From assembly GCF_009720825.1 (NCBI RefSeq), contig NZ_WNKY01000006.1:62001-126000 (forward strand): a stretch of DNA of 64,000 bases. Direction: 5' to 3'. How positions within the stretch are numbered: position 1 is the first letter of the stretch; every line of letters begins with the position of its first letter. Of the stretch, positions 1 through 7,809 are shown piece by piece. The position numbers were made by a program, and so were the translations under genes. Source of the DNA: Duganella radicis. Lineage in GTDB: Bacteria > Pseudomonadota > Gammaproteobacteria > Burkholderiales > Burkholderiaceae_D. The notes beneath the pieces are model-generated. The model was not told where the DNA came from. It did no database searches and saw nothing but the letters and a program-made list of their open reading frames with translations.

Positions 1-1
1 G

Positions 2-550
2 CTGATGGCCGGCATCCGCGTGGCCGGCCAGGCACTGCGCATCAGTGTCGATGGCGAGGGCGCTCCCGCGCCGGTGCCGGCCGCCGCAAAACCGGCACGT
101 GCCGACAAGCCGGTGAAGGCCGACAAGCCAGCCAAGCCGGCCGGCTCGCCGCTGGAGCGCACGGTGCGCGCCGCCGCCGAGGAGGCCGAGGAAGCGCCGG
201 CCAAGAAGAAAAAGGAAAAGCCGGGCAAGATTTCGGTGCCGATGTCGCCGTTCCGCGTCGAGGTGGGCCGCGAGCAGCAGGTCACGCCGGCCAATATCGT
301 TGGCGCCATCGCCAATGAGACCGGGCTGGAAGCCAAATACATCGGCCGCATCGAGATCTTCGACAATTACAGCATGCTGGAGCTGCCGGACGGGATGCCG
401 GACGATATGTTCCGCAATCTGGGCAAGGTCTGGGTCGGCGGCGCGCAGCTGAAGATCAGCCATGCCGACCGCATGCCGCCGGAGTCGGCCAAGCACACGC
501 CGCCGAAGAAACCGGCGCCCGGCGCCAAGCCGAAGTCCAAGAAGTACTAA
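2..550 (+). CDS. DEAD-box RNA helicase, C-terminal part (DbpA-type RNA-binding domain)
   Basis: The reading frame is open from the first bases of the window, so the helicase core lies upstream and only about 182 C-terminal residues are visible. A Lys/Ala/Pro-rich flexible linker (about the first 75 residues) is followed by a compact domain with 'FRVEVGREQQVTPANIVGAI' and 'YIGRIEIFDNYSMLELP'. This is the pattern of the DbpA/CsdA RNA-recognition fold, in which an RRM-like domain ties a DEAD-box ATPase to structured RNA such as ribosomal RNA. A basic Lys/Pro tail follows. The protein is probably cytoplasmic, acting in ribosome assembly or RNA remodelling. The domain call is firm. The exact paralogue (DbpA versus a DeaD/RhlE-like protein with this tail) cannot be settled without the missing N-terminus. 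Confidence 0.88.
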   Translation: MMAGIRVAGQALRISVDGEGAPAPVPAAAKPARADKPVKADKPAKPAGSPLERTVRAAAEEAEEAPAKKKKEKPGKISVPMSPFRVEVGREQQVTPANIVGAIANETGLEAKYIGRIEIFDNYSMLELPDGMPDDMFRNLGKVWVGGAQLKISHADRMPPESAKHTPPKKPAPGAKPKSKKY

Positions 551-555
551 GCACC

Positions 556-578
556 ACGGAGCCGCAAGGCTCCGTTTT
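556..578 (+). terminator. Rho-independent terminator after the helicase gene
   Basis: A perfect 8-bp stem (acggagcc / ggctccgt) with a gcaa tetraloop starts 6 bases after the stop codon and runs into four T's. GNRA-like loop, GC-rich stem and T tract are typical of an intrinsic terminator. Confidence 0.88.
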
Positions 579-592
579 CATTTGCGCCACCG

Positions 593-619
593 TGCACATG
601 CCCGGTGCGGCCGCGCACC
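593..619 (+). promoter_or_regulatory. Candidate upstream activator site for the sigma-54-type promoter
   Basis: The segment holds TGCAC-N7-GTGCG (593-609), one base from the NtrC-type TGCAC-N7-GTGCA pattern. It overlaps a perfect inverted repeat GGTGCG-N4-CGCACC (604-619). It ends 43 bases before the -24 element at 663. Position and symmetry suit an enhancer-binding-protein site. No regulator gene is adjacent, so the assignment is inference. Confidence 0.35.
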
Positions 620-662
620 ACAACGAATCCGTCCGTTCCGCGCGCTCATAGTAAAAGCCCGC

Positions 663-678
663 TGGCCCGCTTATTGCA
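663..678 (+). promoter_or_regulatory. Sigma-54-type promoter (-24/-12)
   Basis: TGGCCCG-N4-TTGCA matches the sigma-54 consensus TGGCACG-N4-TTGCW at all specified positions but one, and has the required GG-N10-GC spacing (664-665 and 676-677). The expected transcript start is near 689, giving a short leader before the ATG at 714. The sequence match is direct. Activity is not shown. Confidence 0.55.
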
Positions 679-713
679 TTAGTGATAGCAACTTATCTCT
701 TAACGGAGGGCAG

Positions 714-2537
714 ATGCTATTGCGGAATGACCTGTTGCAGTACACGCATCCGGCGCCGCGCACCGTCCGTATCTTGTGGATCGCTCCCGGGCAAAGCCAC
801 GCTTACGTGTTTGACGTGGCGGCCAGTTCGGCGGAGGTGGAGCTGGTCCAGCTGTCGGTGCTGCACGCCGACATCCGGGCCGGCCATGCCAGCGTGCTGG
901 CGGCCGATCCCCATCTGGTGGTGGTCAGCCAGGAGCTTTTGCCGCCCAAGCACCTGCAACTGCGCGCACGCGCGTGGGAGATCATCGAGGGGCTGGTGGC
1001 GCAGGAGCCGCAGATTTACGAGGCACGCCTGCGCGGACCCCTGATCGCGCAGGCCACGGCGCGGCATGGCGTGTCGCATCCCACCATTTACCGTTACCTG
1101 CGCCGCTACTGGCAGCGCGGACAGACGCCGAACGCGCTGCTGCCCGATTACGGCAATTCCGGCGGGCGCGGCAAGGTGCGCCAGTCGTCGGCGGGCGTGA
1201 AGCGCGGCAGGCCGCGCAAGAACGGCACTGACGCCGGTCCCGGCCTGAATGCGGATGAGGATATCCGCCGCGTGTTCCGCGTCGCCACGGCGCGCTATGC
1301 GGCCGCCAACGCCAGGTTCTCGCGGCTGGGCGCCTACCAGCAGATGCTGGCCGAATTCTTCGTCGAGCGCCGCATCGACGCCGACTCGGGCCGGGTGCTG
1401 TTCACGCAGCCGGCGCCGGTGCGCGAGGTGCCGAGCTTCGGCCAGTTCAATTACTGGCTCGATCATGACGACGACCGGCCGCCGGAAGTGGCGCGGCGCG
1501 CACCTACCGTGGCGGCGGTGGCGCGGCAGGCCACCGCGCCGGCGCCGGCACTGGCCGCCCTGCCGCCGGGCCGCCCCGGCGCAGGCTTTTATCTGGACGC
1601 GCTGCGCGCCGAGGTGCAACTGGTGTCGCGCGCCGACCGCAATCAGGCCATCGGCCGGCCGGTGATTTATATGGCGACCGATGTGTTCAGCCGCATGGTA
1701 TGCGGGATTTACATCGGCATGGGCGAGGCGCAGTGGACGCAGGCCATGCTGGCATTGGCGCATTGCGGCGCCGACAAGCAGCGCTACAGCCAGCAGTATG
1801 GCCGCCGCATCGAAGCGGAGCAGTGGCCGTGCCGGCACCTGCCGGAAACCCTGTTCGCCCACCCGTCACTGATGCGCGGCTGGAATGGCGATACGCTGCT
1901 GAATAACTTCAACCTGCGCAGCGTGGCGGCTGAATCGGGACCGGACGACTGGCGCGCCGTGCTGGAGAAACGCTTCCGTCTTTTGCCGCCGTCGCAGCAT
2001 GGCGCACCATCACGGACCGACGGCGTGCTGGATCTGGAGCAGTTCACGCGCATTGTGATCGACTGTGTGCTGTATTTTAATAACCGCCAGCAGCTGGCGC
2101 GGGCCGGCGTTACGCCACGCCAGCTGTGGGACTGGGGAAGCGAACATCGCGGCGGCGGATTAAAGATCTTTCCCGAGCATTTAATCCGTTGCAGCCTGCT
2201 GCCGGTGGCGCAGGCCACTGTCACCAGCGCCGGCATCGCGCTGTTCGACAGCCTGTACACCTGCGCGCGCGCCATCAACGAGCGCTGGTTCGAGCGCGCC
2301 CGTCTGCGCGGCGAATGGAGCGTCAAGCTGGCTTACGATCCGGCCAATCTGGAGACGGTCTATTTGCTGGATGGGACGGCGCCGTTGCAGTTCCACGCCT
2401 GCCATCTCACCGACGCCAGCATGGCGCACCAGCATCTGTCGGCCGCTGAAATCGCGCGTCTGCCACGCACCCAAAAGGCGCTTCACGCCACGGCCTTACG
2501 TAGCACTACGCAGGGCCTGCACAGCTTCATCAACTGA
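714..2537 (+). CDS. Solitary TnsB/Mu-type integrase-like protein with degenerate DDE site
   Basis: This 607-residue protein has the architecture of Tn7 TnsB: a helix-turn-helix region around residues 105-135 (ending 'PTIYRYLRRYWQRG'), a 'KRGRPRK' basic stretch (163-169), a 'FGQFNYW' motif, and an integrase core with 'GRPVIYMATDVFSRMVCGIY' (315-334). The Mu-type C-terminal beta-barrel region follows ('YDPANLETVYLLDG'). The first acidic residue (Asp295) and the last (Glu418, in 'LEKRF') are present. Where TnsB-type proteins carry 'LADRGE', this protein has 'FAHPSL', so the middle Asp appears replaced by His383. There is no neighbouring TnsA, TnsC, TniQ or terminal-repeat pair. The start at 714 is chosen because a GGAGG lies 5 bases upstream and the earlier in-frame ATG at 462 would overlap the helicase gene. 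It is probably a domesticated or inactivated DNA-binding protein, though a divergent active enzyme is possible. Confidence 0.75.
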   Translation: MLLRNDLLQYTHPAPRTVRILWIAPGQSHAYVFDVAASSAEVELVQLSVLHADIRAGHASVLAADPHLVVVSQELLPPKHLQLRARAWEIIEGLVAQEPQIYEARLRGPLIAQATARHGVSHPTIYRYLRRYWQRGQTPNALLPDYGNSGGRGKVRQSSAGVKRGRPRKNGTDAGPGLNADEDIRRVFRVATARYAAANARFSRLGAYQQMLAEFFVERRIDADSGRVLFTQPAPVREVPSFGQFNYWLDHDDDRPPEVARRAPTVAAVARQATAPAPALAALPPGRPGAGFYLDALRAEVQLVSRADRNQAIGRPVIYMATDVFSRMVCGIYIGMGEAQWTQAMLALAHCGADKQRYSQQYGRRIEAEQWPCRHLPETLFAHPSLMRGWNGDTLLNNFNLRSVAAESGPDDWRAVLEKRFRLLPPSQHGAPSRTDGVLDLEQFTRIVIDCVLYFNNRQQLARAGVTPRQLWDWGSEHRGGGLKIFPEHLIRCSLLPVAQATVTSAGIALFDSLYTCARAINERWFERARLRGEWSVKLAYDPANLETVYLLDGTAPLQFHACHLTDASMAHQHLSAAEIARLPRTQKALHATALRSTTQGLHSFIN

Positions 2538-2556
2538 TCCCCGAAAATAAAGTGTT

Positions 2557-2583
2557 TGCACCTGCGGCCTCGCCGCAGGTGCA
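2557..2583. promoter_or_regulatory. 27-bp perfect palindrome: candidate activator site or terminator
   Basis: A 12-bp stem with 3-nt centre (TGCACCTGCGGC / GCCGCAGGTGCA) lies 20 bp after the integrase-like gene and 52 bp before the -24 element of the next promoter. It lacks a T tract on the plus strand. Its outer half-sites TGCAC/GTGCA resemble NtrC half-sites, but the gap is N17 instead of N7, about one helical turn longer. It could act as a terminator, an enhancer site, or both. Confidence 0.4.
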
Positions 2584-2635
2584 TGTGCGTTCATCGCGCG
2601 GATATGTGAAACAGGTTTATTTTTTGCTCATCTTG

Positions 2636-2651
2636 TGGCACGCCGTTTGCT
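2636..2651 (+). promoter_or_regulatory. Sigma-54-type promoter (-24/-12) of the amine oxidase operon
   Basis: TGGCACG-N4-TTGCT is a complete match to the sigma-54 consensus TGGCACG-N4-TTGCW, with GG at 2637-2638 and GC at 2649-2650 separated by exactly ten bases. Transcription would start near 2662, giving a leader of about 28 nt that carries a GGGGAA ribosome site before the ATG at 2690. No good sigma-70 promoter was seen nearby. Confidence 0.7.
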
Positions 2652-2689
2652 AAATAGGAACTATCGTTCAGCAACCGACGGGGAAGCAG

Positions 2690-4297
2690 ATGGATAGTAA
2701 AACAGTAAAACCGTATAAATCGTTTACTTCATTTACGAGGAGGGATTTTCTGTATCGTGCCGCGGCGGTCGGCGGCACGGGCTTGCTGTTGAATACCATG
2801 AATGCGTGGGGCATGGGAATCGCCTCCACCGCGTCGGCGCCGCCGGCACTGAGCGGCAGCGGCAAGGGCAAGAAGGTGCTGATCCTGGGCGCCGGACTGG
2901 CCGGCATGACTGCCGCCTATGAGCTGGAGAAGCTGGGCTACAAGGTGCAGATCCTGGAAGCGCGCAGCTTTGCCGGCGGCCGTTGCCAGACCGCGCGCAA
3001 GGGCTTCAGCCTGACCGAGTTGGGCGGCGAGAAGCAGACTTGCGCCTTCGATGAGGGCCATTACATCAATCACGGGCCGTGGCGCATTCCGTTGCACCAT
3101 CAATCGACGCTGCACTATACCAGGCTGTTCGAGGTGCCGCTGGAGGTGATGATCAACGAGAACGATCACGCCTACGTGTATTCCGAAAACGCCGGGCCGT
3201 TTGCCGGCAAGCGCGTGCGCATCAAGGAGGTCAAGGCCGATATGCGCGGCCATGTGTCGGAGCTGCTGGCCAAGTCGGTCAAGAATCACTCGCTGGACCA
3301 GGAACTGACCGCCGACGATCAGCGCCTGCTGCTGGACTATTTGCAGCGCGAGGGGGCGCTGACCGCGGGCGATCTGCAATACAAGGGCCGCAGCGGCCGT
3401 GGCTATGCGGTCAACCCGGGCGCCGGCCTGTCGCCGGGACCGGGCACGCCGTCCGATCCGCTGGGCTTCAAGGATTTGCTGGCGTCGAAGCTGGGCAATG
3501 TGTACAGCGCGGTGCACGACTTCCCGATGCAGGCCACCATGTTCCAGCCGGTCGGCGGCATGGATGCCATCGCCAAGGCGTTTGAAAAACGCGTCGGCAA
3601 GAATATCCGCTACAAGGCGGAGGTGCAGACCATTCGCCAGAACGACAAGGGCGTGACGGTGACTTACAAGGACACCGGCACCAATAAGGTCAGCAGCATC
3701 GGCGCCGACTACTGCCTGTGCGCGATTCCACTGTCGGTGCTGCGCCAGATCGATACCGATTTCTCGGACAAGTTCAAAAAGGCTGTCGCCACCGTGGCGT
3801 ATGCGCCGGTCGGCAAGATCGGCTTGCAGATGAAGCGCCGCTTCTGGGAGGAGGATGACCACATCTACGGTGGCCACATCATGACCGACCTGCAAGGCAT
3901 CAACACCATTTCGGTGCCGTCGTATGGCTTCCAGAAGAAGAAGGGCGTGCTGCTCGGTTATTACCAATATCAGACGCAGGCGATTGAAATCAGCGCCCTC
4001 TCGCCGAAGGAACGCGCCGAGTTTGCGCTGGCGGCCGGCCAGAAGATCTTCCCGCAATACACGGAGAACTTCGAGACGTCGTTTTCGGTGGCCTGGCATC
4101 GCGTGCAGTACAACCTGGGCGGCTGGGCCGAGTGGACCGAGAAGACCCGCGCCGCCGCCTATCCAACGCTGGTGGAGGGCGAGGGCCGCATTCTGCTGGC
4201 CGGCGAACACCTGAGCTATCTGACCGGCTGGCAGGCCGGCGCCATCGAATCGGCGTGGCAGCAGATCACCAAGATCCATGAAAGGGCAAGCGCATGA
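2690..4297 (+). CDS. Tat-exported flavin monoamine oxidase family protein
   Basis: This 535-residue FAD enzyme of the monoamine oxidase fold has a twin-arginine signal, 'TRRDFL' (16-21) followed by a hydrophobic Ala/Gly stretch, so it should be exported already folded with its flavin. The dinucleotide-binding motif 'VLILGAGLAGMTAAYELE' begins near residue 63, with the ribose-binding Glu90 at the end of the second strand and 'FAGGRCQ' just after. The C-terminal FAD signature is 'LAGEHLSYLTGWQAGAIESAW'. Family members oxidise primary or secondary amines to imines. The gene is first of three: its stop overlaps the cytochrome c start (ATGA), and a RidA gene follows. This context suggests electrons pass to cytochrome c instead of O2. 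The amine substrate is unknown; the fold also includes L-amino-acid oxidases and nicotine oxidoreductase-type dehydrogenases. Confidence 0.88.
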   Translation: MDSKTVKPYKSFTSFTRRDFLYRAAAVGGTGLLLNTMNAWGMGIASTASAPPALSGSGKGKKVLILGAGLAGMTAAYELEKLGYKVQILEARSFAGGRCQTARKGFSLTELGGEKQTCAFDEGHYINHGPWRIPLHHQSTLHYTRLFEVPLEVMINENDHAYVYSENAGPFAGKRVRIKEVKADMRGHVSELLAKSVKNHSLDQELTADDQRLLLDYLQREGALTAGDLQYKGRSGRGYAVNPGAGLSPGPGTPSDPLGFKDLLASKLGNVYSAVHDFPMQATMFQPVGGMDAIAKAFEKRVGKNIRYKAEVQTIRQNDKGVTVTYKDTGTNKVSSIGADYCLCAIPLSVLRQIDTDFSDKFKKAVATVAYAPVGKIGLQMKRRFWEEDDHIYGGHIMTDLQGINTISVPSYGFQKKKGVLLGYYQYQTQAIEISALSPKERAEFALAAGQKIFPQYTENFETSFSVAWHRVQYNLGGWAEWTEKTRAAAYPTLVEGEGRILLAGEHLSYLTGWQAGAIESAWQQITKIHERASA

Positions 4298-4686
4298 AGA
4301 AGATGCTGATGACGGCGGCGACCGCGCTCGCCGCGCTGATGGCGCAGGCGCAGGAGGTCGATGGCAAGGCGCTGTTCCTCAAGAATTGCGCGGCCTGCCA
4401 TCAGCCGACCGGCAAGGGCATTCCCGGCGCTTTTCCGGCGCTGGCCGGCAGCAAGTTCGTGCAGGGCAAGGGCGCTGACGTGGCCACGGTGCTGCTGAAA
4501 GGGCGCGGCGGCATGCCGGACTTCAGCGAGTCGCTCAGCGACCGCGATATCGCCACCGTGCTGACCTTTGTGCGCTCCAACTGGGGCAACAAGGCCGATG
4601 GCCTGAGCGAGGCCGATGTCGGCACGTTGCGCACCACGCTGGGCGTCGACCCGTTCGGCAATTCCGTCATGTCCAACAAACACTGA
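4294..4686 (+). CDS. Periplasmic class I cytochrome c
   Basis: This 130-residue protein has a Sec signal (cleavage likely after about residue 20, 'AQAQ') and one haem c site 'CAACH' (residues 32-36). The distal ligand is probably Met74 in 'GGMPDF', giving the order expected of a small monohaem class I cytochrome c. Its ATG overlaps the TGA of the amine oxidase gene by four bases, so the two are translationally coupled. Together with the Tat-exported flavoenzyme, this makes it the likely periplasmic electron acceptor that passes reducing equivalents to the terminal oxidase. FAD amine dehydrogenases with a dedicated cytochrome c are known from nicotine oxidoreductase, so the pairing has precedent. 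The partner assignment is inferred from gene order. Confidence 0.9.
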   Translation: MKKMLMTAATALAALMAQAQEVDGKALFLKNCAACHQPTGKGIPGAFPALAGSKFVQGKGADVATVLLKGRGGMPDFSESLSDRDIATVLTFVRSNWGNKADGLSEADVGTLRTTLGVDPFGNSVMSNKH

Positions 4687-4697
4687 GAGAGATCACC

Positions 4698-5207
4698 ATG
4701 AAAAAAGCATTTGCCACCTTGCTGCTGTGCGCCGCCGTCGGCAGCGCCTTCGCCGCGCCGAAAGCGGAGATTGTGCGCCACAAGATTCCGAACTCCGATT
4801 TTCCGATCGCGCTGGCGGTGACGATTCCGCCGACCGCCACCATCCATTTCATCAGCGGCCAGGTGCCGGCGGTGGTGAACAAGGATGCGCCGGGCGATTC
4901 GTTGGAGGCCTTTGGCGACACCAGGACCCAGTCCGAGTCGGTGCTCAGGAAGATCAAGGAAATCCTGCAAGGCATGAAGCTGGAGATGTCGGACGTGGTG
5001 AAGATGCAGGTGTTCCTGGTCGGCGATCCGGCCAAGGGCGGCAAGGCCGATACCAAGGGCTTCATGGAAGCCTACACGCAGTACTTCGGCGCCGGTGCTC
5101 AGCCCGGCCCCCAACCCAACCTGCCGGCGCGCGCCGTGGTGCAGGTGGCGGGCCTGAGCAATCCGGGCTGGCTGGTGGAGATCGAAGTGGTCGCCGCCAA
5201 AAAATAG
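4698..5207 (+). CDS. Exported RidA family protein (imine/enamine deaminase type)
   Basis: This 169-residue protein of the RidA/YjgF/UK114 family has the C-terminal signature 'LPARAVVQVAGLSNPGWLVEIEVVA', whose Arg is the conserved carboxylate-binding or catalytic position. Cytosolic RidA hydrolyses reactive 2-aminoacrylate and other imines to ketone and ammonia. This copy begins with a clear Sec signal ('MKKAFATLLLCAAVGSAFAA'), so it should act in the periplasm. It lies 11 bp behind the cytochrome c gene and is the last gene of the amine oxidase operon. The natural reading is that it hydrolyses the imine product of the flavoenzyme before it damages other proteins. An insertion ('DPAKGGKADT') makes it longer than typical 130-residue RidA proteins. 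Which imine it accepts is unknown. Confidence 0.87.
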   Translation: MKKAFATLLLCAAVGSAFAAPKAEIVRHKIPNSDFPIALAVTIPPTATIHFISGQVPAVVNKDAPGDSLEAFGDTRTQSESVLRKIKEILQGMKLEMSDVVKMQVFLVGDPAKGGKADTKGFMEAYTQYFGAGAQPGPQPNLPARAVVQVAGLSNPGWLVEIEVVAAKK

Positions 5208-5263
5208 TTTTGTAGTTTGCGGTTGAGGTCTTAATTTTTTTTATTCAAAAATGGGGATTTACT

Positions 5264-7705
5264 ATGCATAAGGCCACACTCAAAATCGGCGTTGCAGCCG
5301 TGTTGTCCACGCTGGCGTTTGGTGTCTACGCGGAGGATGTCGATGCGGCGGCCGATGCGAACGCCACGCCCAACGTGGGAGCGGTGATCGTGACGGGCAC
5401 GCGCAGCAGCGGCATCAAGGTGGAGAACAGCGCTTCGCCGATCCAGGTGCTCGATTCGGCGTCCTTGCAGCGTACCGGCCAGCCGGACCTGATTCAGGCG
5501 CTGGCGCAGAATCTGCCGTCGTTCACGGCGCAGGCCTTCGGCGGCGACACCGCCAACCTGACGCTGTCGGCGCGCCTGCGGGGACTGAGCCCGAACAACA
5601 CGCTGGTGCTGATCAACGGCAAGCGCCGTCACGGCACCTCCAATCTGGCGGTGCTGGGCGGACCATACCAAGGCGGCGCGGCGGCGGACCTGAACTACAT
5701 CCCGGTATCGGCCATCGATCACATCGAGGTGCTGCAGGACGGCGCGGCCGCGCAATACGGTTCGGACGCGATTGCCGGTGTGGTCAACATCATCCTGAAG
5801 TCGAACAACCATGGCGGCACCGCCACGGCCACCGGCGGCGGCTATGTGGACGGCGGCGGCCGCACCGCCGATGCCTCGGCCAATATCGGGCTGGAGCCGT
5901 TTAACGATGCGTATCTGAGCCTGACGGCGGAATCGAAGTACCACGGCTACAGCGATCGCGGCGGCATCGACCCGCGCGTGGAGAATCCGGCCAATATGGC
6001 GGCGTATCCGGGCATGTTCCAGCATCCGGGCTACCCGCACGTGAATCACATCGCCGGCGACGCGCAGTACCACCTGAATGTGTTCGCGGCCAACTTCGGC
6101 TACGACTTCGCGCCGGACAGCCAGTTCTACACCATCTTCACCGCCGGCCGCAAGGAGGCGCGGGCGTTCGAGAACTACCGTCTGCCGAGCCGCCTGCCGA
6201 AGATTTATCCGACCGGCTTCTCGCCCAAGGAGACCATGAAACAGGACGACTTCGGCCTGACGGTGGGCATCAAGGGCAAGGTGGCGGGCTGGAATACCGA
6301 TCTGAGTTCGACCTGGGGCCGCGACAAGGCGCAGATCGGCGTGGCCGATTCGGGCAACGTCTCGCTGTTCAACGACACCGGCGCCACGCCGACCGTGTTC
6401 CGGGCCGGCGCCTTCATCGCCAGCCAGTTGACCACCACGCTGGAGGCCAGCAAGGAGTTCGAGATCGGCTGGGCCAAGCCGCTGAACGTGGCGGCCGGTC
6501 TGGAGCACCGCATCGACAAGTACGAGATCGAGGCGGGCGACGCGGCCTCGCGCTACAAGGAAGGCTCGCAGTCGTATCCGGGCTTCTCGCTGACCGACGC
6601 CGGCAGCCATCGCCGCACCAATGAGGCGGCGTATATCGACTTCGCCGGCAATCCGGTGGCCGACCTGACGCTGGACCTGGCGGCGCGCTACGAGCATTTC
6701 AGCGATTTCGGCAACGCCAAGGTGGGCAAGATCACCAGCCGCTACGACTTCTCGCCGGCGGTGGCGGTGCGCGGCACCTTCTCCAACGGTTTCCGCGCGC
6801 CGACCCTGGCCGAGGAATACTATTCGGCCACCAACGTCGGCCCGACCACCGCCTTCGTGCAGCTGGCGCCGAATTCGGCCGGCGCCAAGCTGGTGGGGGT
6901 GGATGGCTTGAAGCCTGAGCGTTCGACCAATCTGTCGCTGGGCCTGGTCATCAATCCGGCCAACAATGTGGCGGTGACGCTGGACGTGTACCAGATCAAG
7001 ATCCGCGACCGCATCGTCGGTTCGGGCGCGCTGTATGGTTCGGGCGGTTCGGTCAACTCGCCGGCGGTGGTGGCGGCGATCAAGGCCAATGGCAATGTCC
7101 TCGATGGCACGGTGAGCCAGACCGGCATCAACATCTTCTCGAACGCGGTCGACACGCGCAGCCGCGGCCTGGAGTTCGTGACGACGATTAACTCCAACTA
7201 CGGCACCGCCGGCAAGGTGGACTGGTCGATCGCCGCCAACTACAACAAGGTGGAGGTCACCAAGATCAACCAGGCGCCGGCGCAGCTGCTGCCGCAAACG
7301 CTGCTCGACAAGACCGCGATCTCGGACCTGGAGACCGCCGCGCCCAAGCTGCGCGTGAATCTGGGCGCGCTGTGGAAGGTCGGCAGCTGGACCGTCAACC
7401 TGCGCGAGGCGATTTACGGCAAGGCCTCGGAGTACGGCAGCGAGGATGGCTCGGTGTATCACCTGACCGAGGTCAAGCCGAAGCTGATCACCGATCTGGA
7501 GGTGGGCTACAGGATCAACAACGCGTGGTCGGTGGCGGTGGGGGCGAACAATCTGTTCAACATCTATCCCAACGGCGTGAATCCGGCGCTGCTGGCCGAC
7601 CAGCGCGCGGCGGGCGACAACGCGGCGGTGAACGTGCTGCCGGGCTTTTCGCCGTTCGGCATCAACGGCGGCTACTACTACGCGCGCGCCAATTACAAGT
7701 TCTAA
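5264..7705 (+). CDS. TonB-dependent outer-membrane receptor
   Basis: This 813-residue receptor has a signal peptide ending near 'GVYAEDVDA', a TonB-box-like 'GAVIVTGTR' segment, and a plug domain with 'LRGLSPNNTLVLINGKRR' and 'IEVLQDGAAAQYGSDAIAGV'. A 22-strand barrel region follows, ending in the outer-membrane C-terminal signature '...YYARANYKF' with terminal Phe. It imports a ligand across the outer membrane using TonB/ExbBD energy. The 'NLPSF' and 'KRRH' plug features resemble the iron-complex/vitamin class more than the carbohydrate-type receptor at 25766-28708. It starts 56 bp after the amine oxidase operon in the same direction and has its own terminator, so it may be read through from that operon. 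If so, it could bring in the amine substrate. No Fur-box-like sequence was recognised upstream. Confidence 0.9.
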   Translation: MHKATLKIGVAAVLSTLAFGVYAEDVDAAADANATPNVGAVIVTGTRSSGIKVENSASPIQVLDSASLQRTGQPDLIQALAQNLPSFTAQAFGGDTANLTLSARLRGLSPNNTLVLINGKRRHGTSNLAVLGGPYQGGAAADLNYIPVSAIDHIEVLQDGAAAQYGSDAIAGVVNIILKSNNHGGTATATGGGYVDGGGRTADASANIGLEPFNDAYLSLTAESKYHGYSDRGGIDPRVENPANMAAYPGMFQHPGYPHVNHIAGDAQYHLNVFAANFGYDFAPDSQFYTIFTAGRKEARAFENYRLPSRLPKIYPTGFSPKETMKQDDFGLTVGIKGKVAGWNTDLSSTWGRDKAQIGVADSGNVSLFNDTGATPTVFRAGAFIASQLTTTLEASKEFEIGWAKPLNVAAGLEHRIDKYEIEAGDAASRYKEGSQSYPGFSLTDAGSHRRTNEAAYIDFAGNPVADLTLDLAARYEHFSDFGNAKVGKITSRYDFSPAVAVRGTFSNGFRAPTLAEEYYSATNVGPTTAFVQLAPNSAGAKLVGVDGLKPERSTNLSLGLVINPANNVAVTLDVYQIKIRDRIVGSGALYGSGGSVNSPAVVAAIKANGNVLDGTVSQTGINIFSNAVDTRSRGLEFVTTINSNYGTAGKVDWSIAANYNKVEVTKINQAPAQLLPQTLLDKTAISDLETAAPKLRVNLGALWKVGSWTVNLREAIYGKASEYGSEDGSVYHLTEVKPKLITDLEVGYRINNAWSVAVGANNLFNIYPNGVNPALLADQRAAGDNAAVNVLPGFSPFGINGGYYYARANYKF

Positions 7706-7723
7706 GCAGGGGTGTTTAGTTGG

Positions 7724-7752
7724 GGGCCGTCCTGCGGGGCGGCCCTTTTTTT
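7724..7752 (+). terminator. Rho-independent terminator after the TonB receptor
   Basis: A 9-bp stem with one G-T pair (gggccgtcc / gggcggccc, loop about 4 nt) is followed by seven T's from 7746. It sits 19 bp after the receptor stop codon. Confidence 0.9.
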
Positions 7753-7809
7753 GTTCGTCCTTGTATTGGATCAATACGGAGGGGCTTGGTATGGCGGTAG
7801 ACTGGCTGG

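Noticed and set aside
462..713. Extended start of the integrase-like gene at 462
   Set aside because: The added 84 residues are Arg-rich, overlap the helicase gene and its terminator, and lie upstream of the likely promoter. The ATG at 714 has a good ribosome site.
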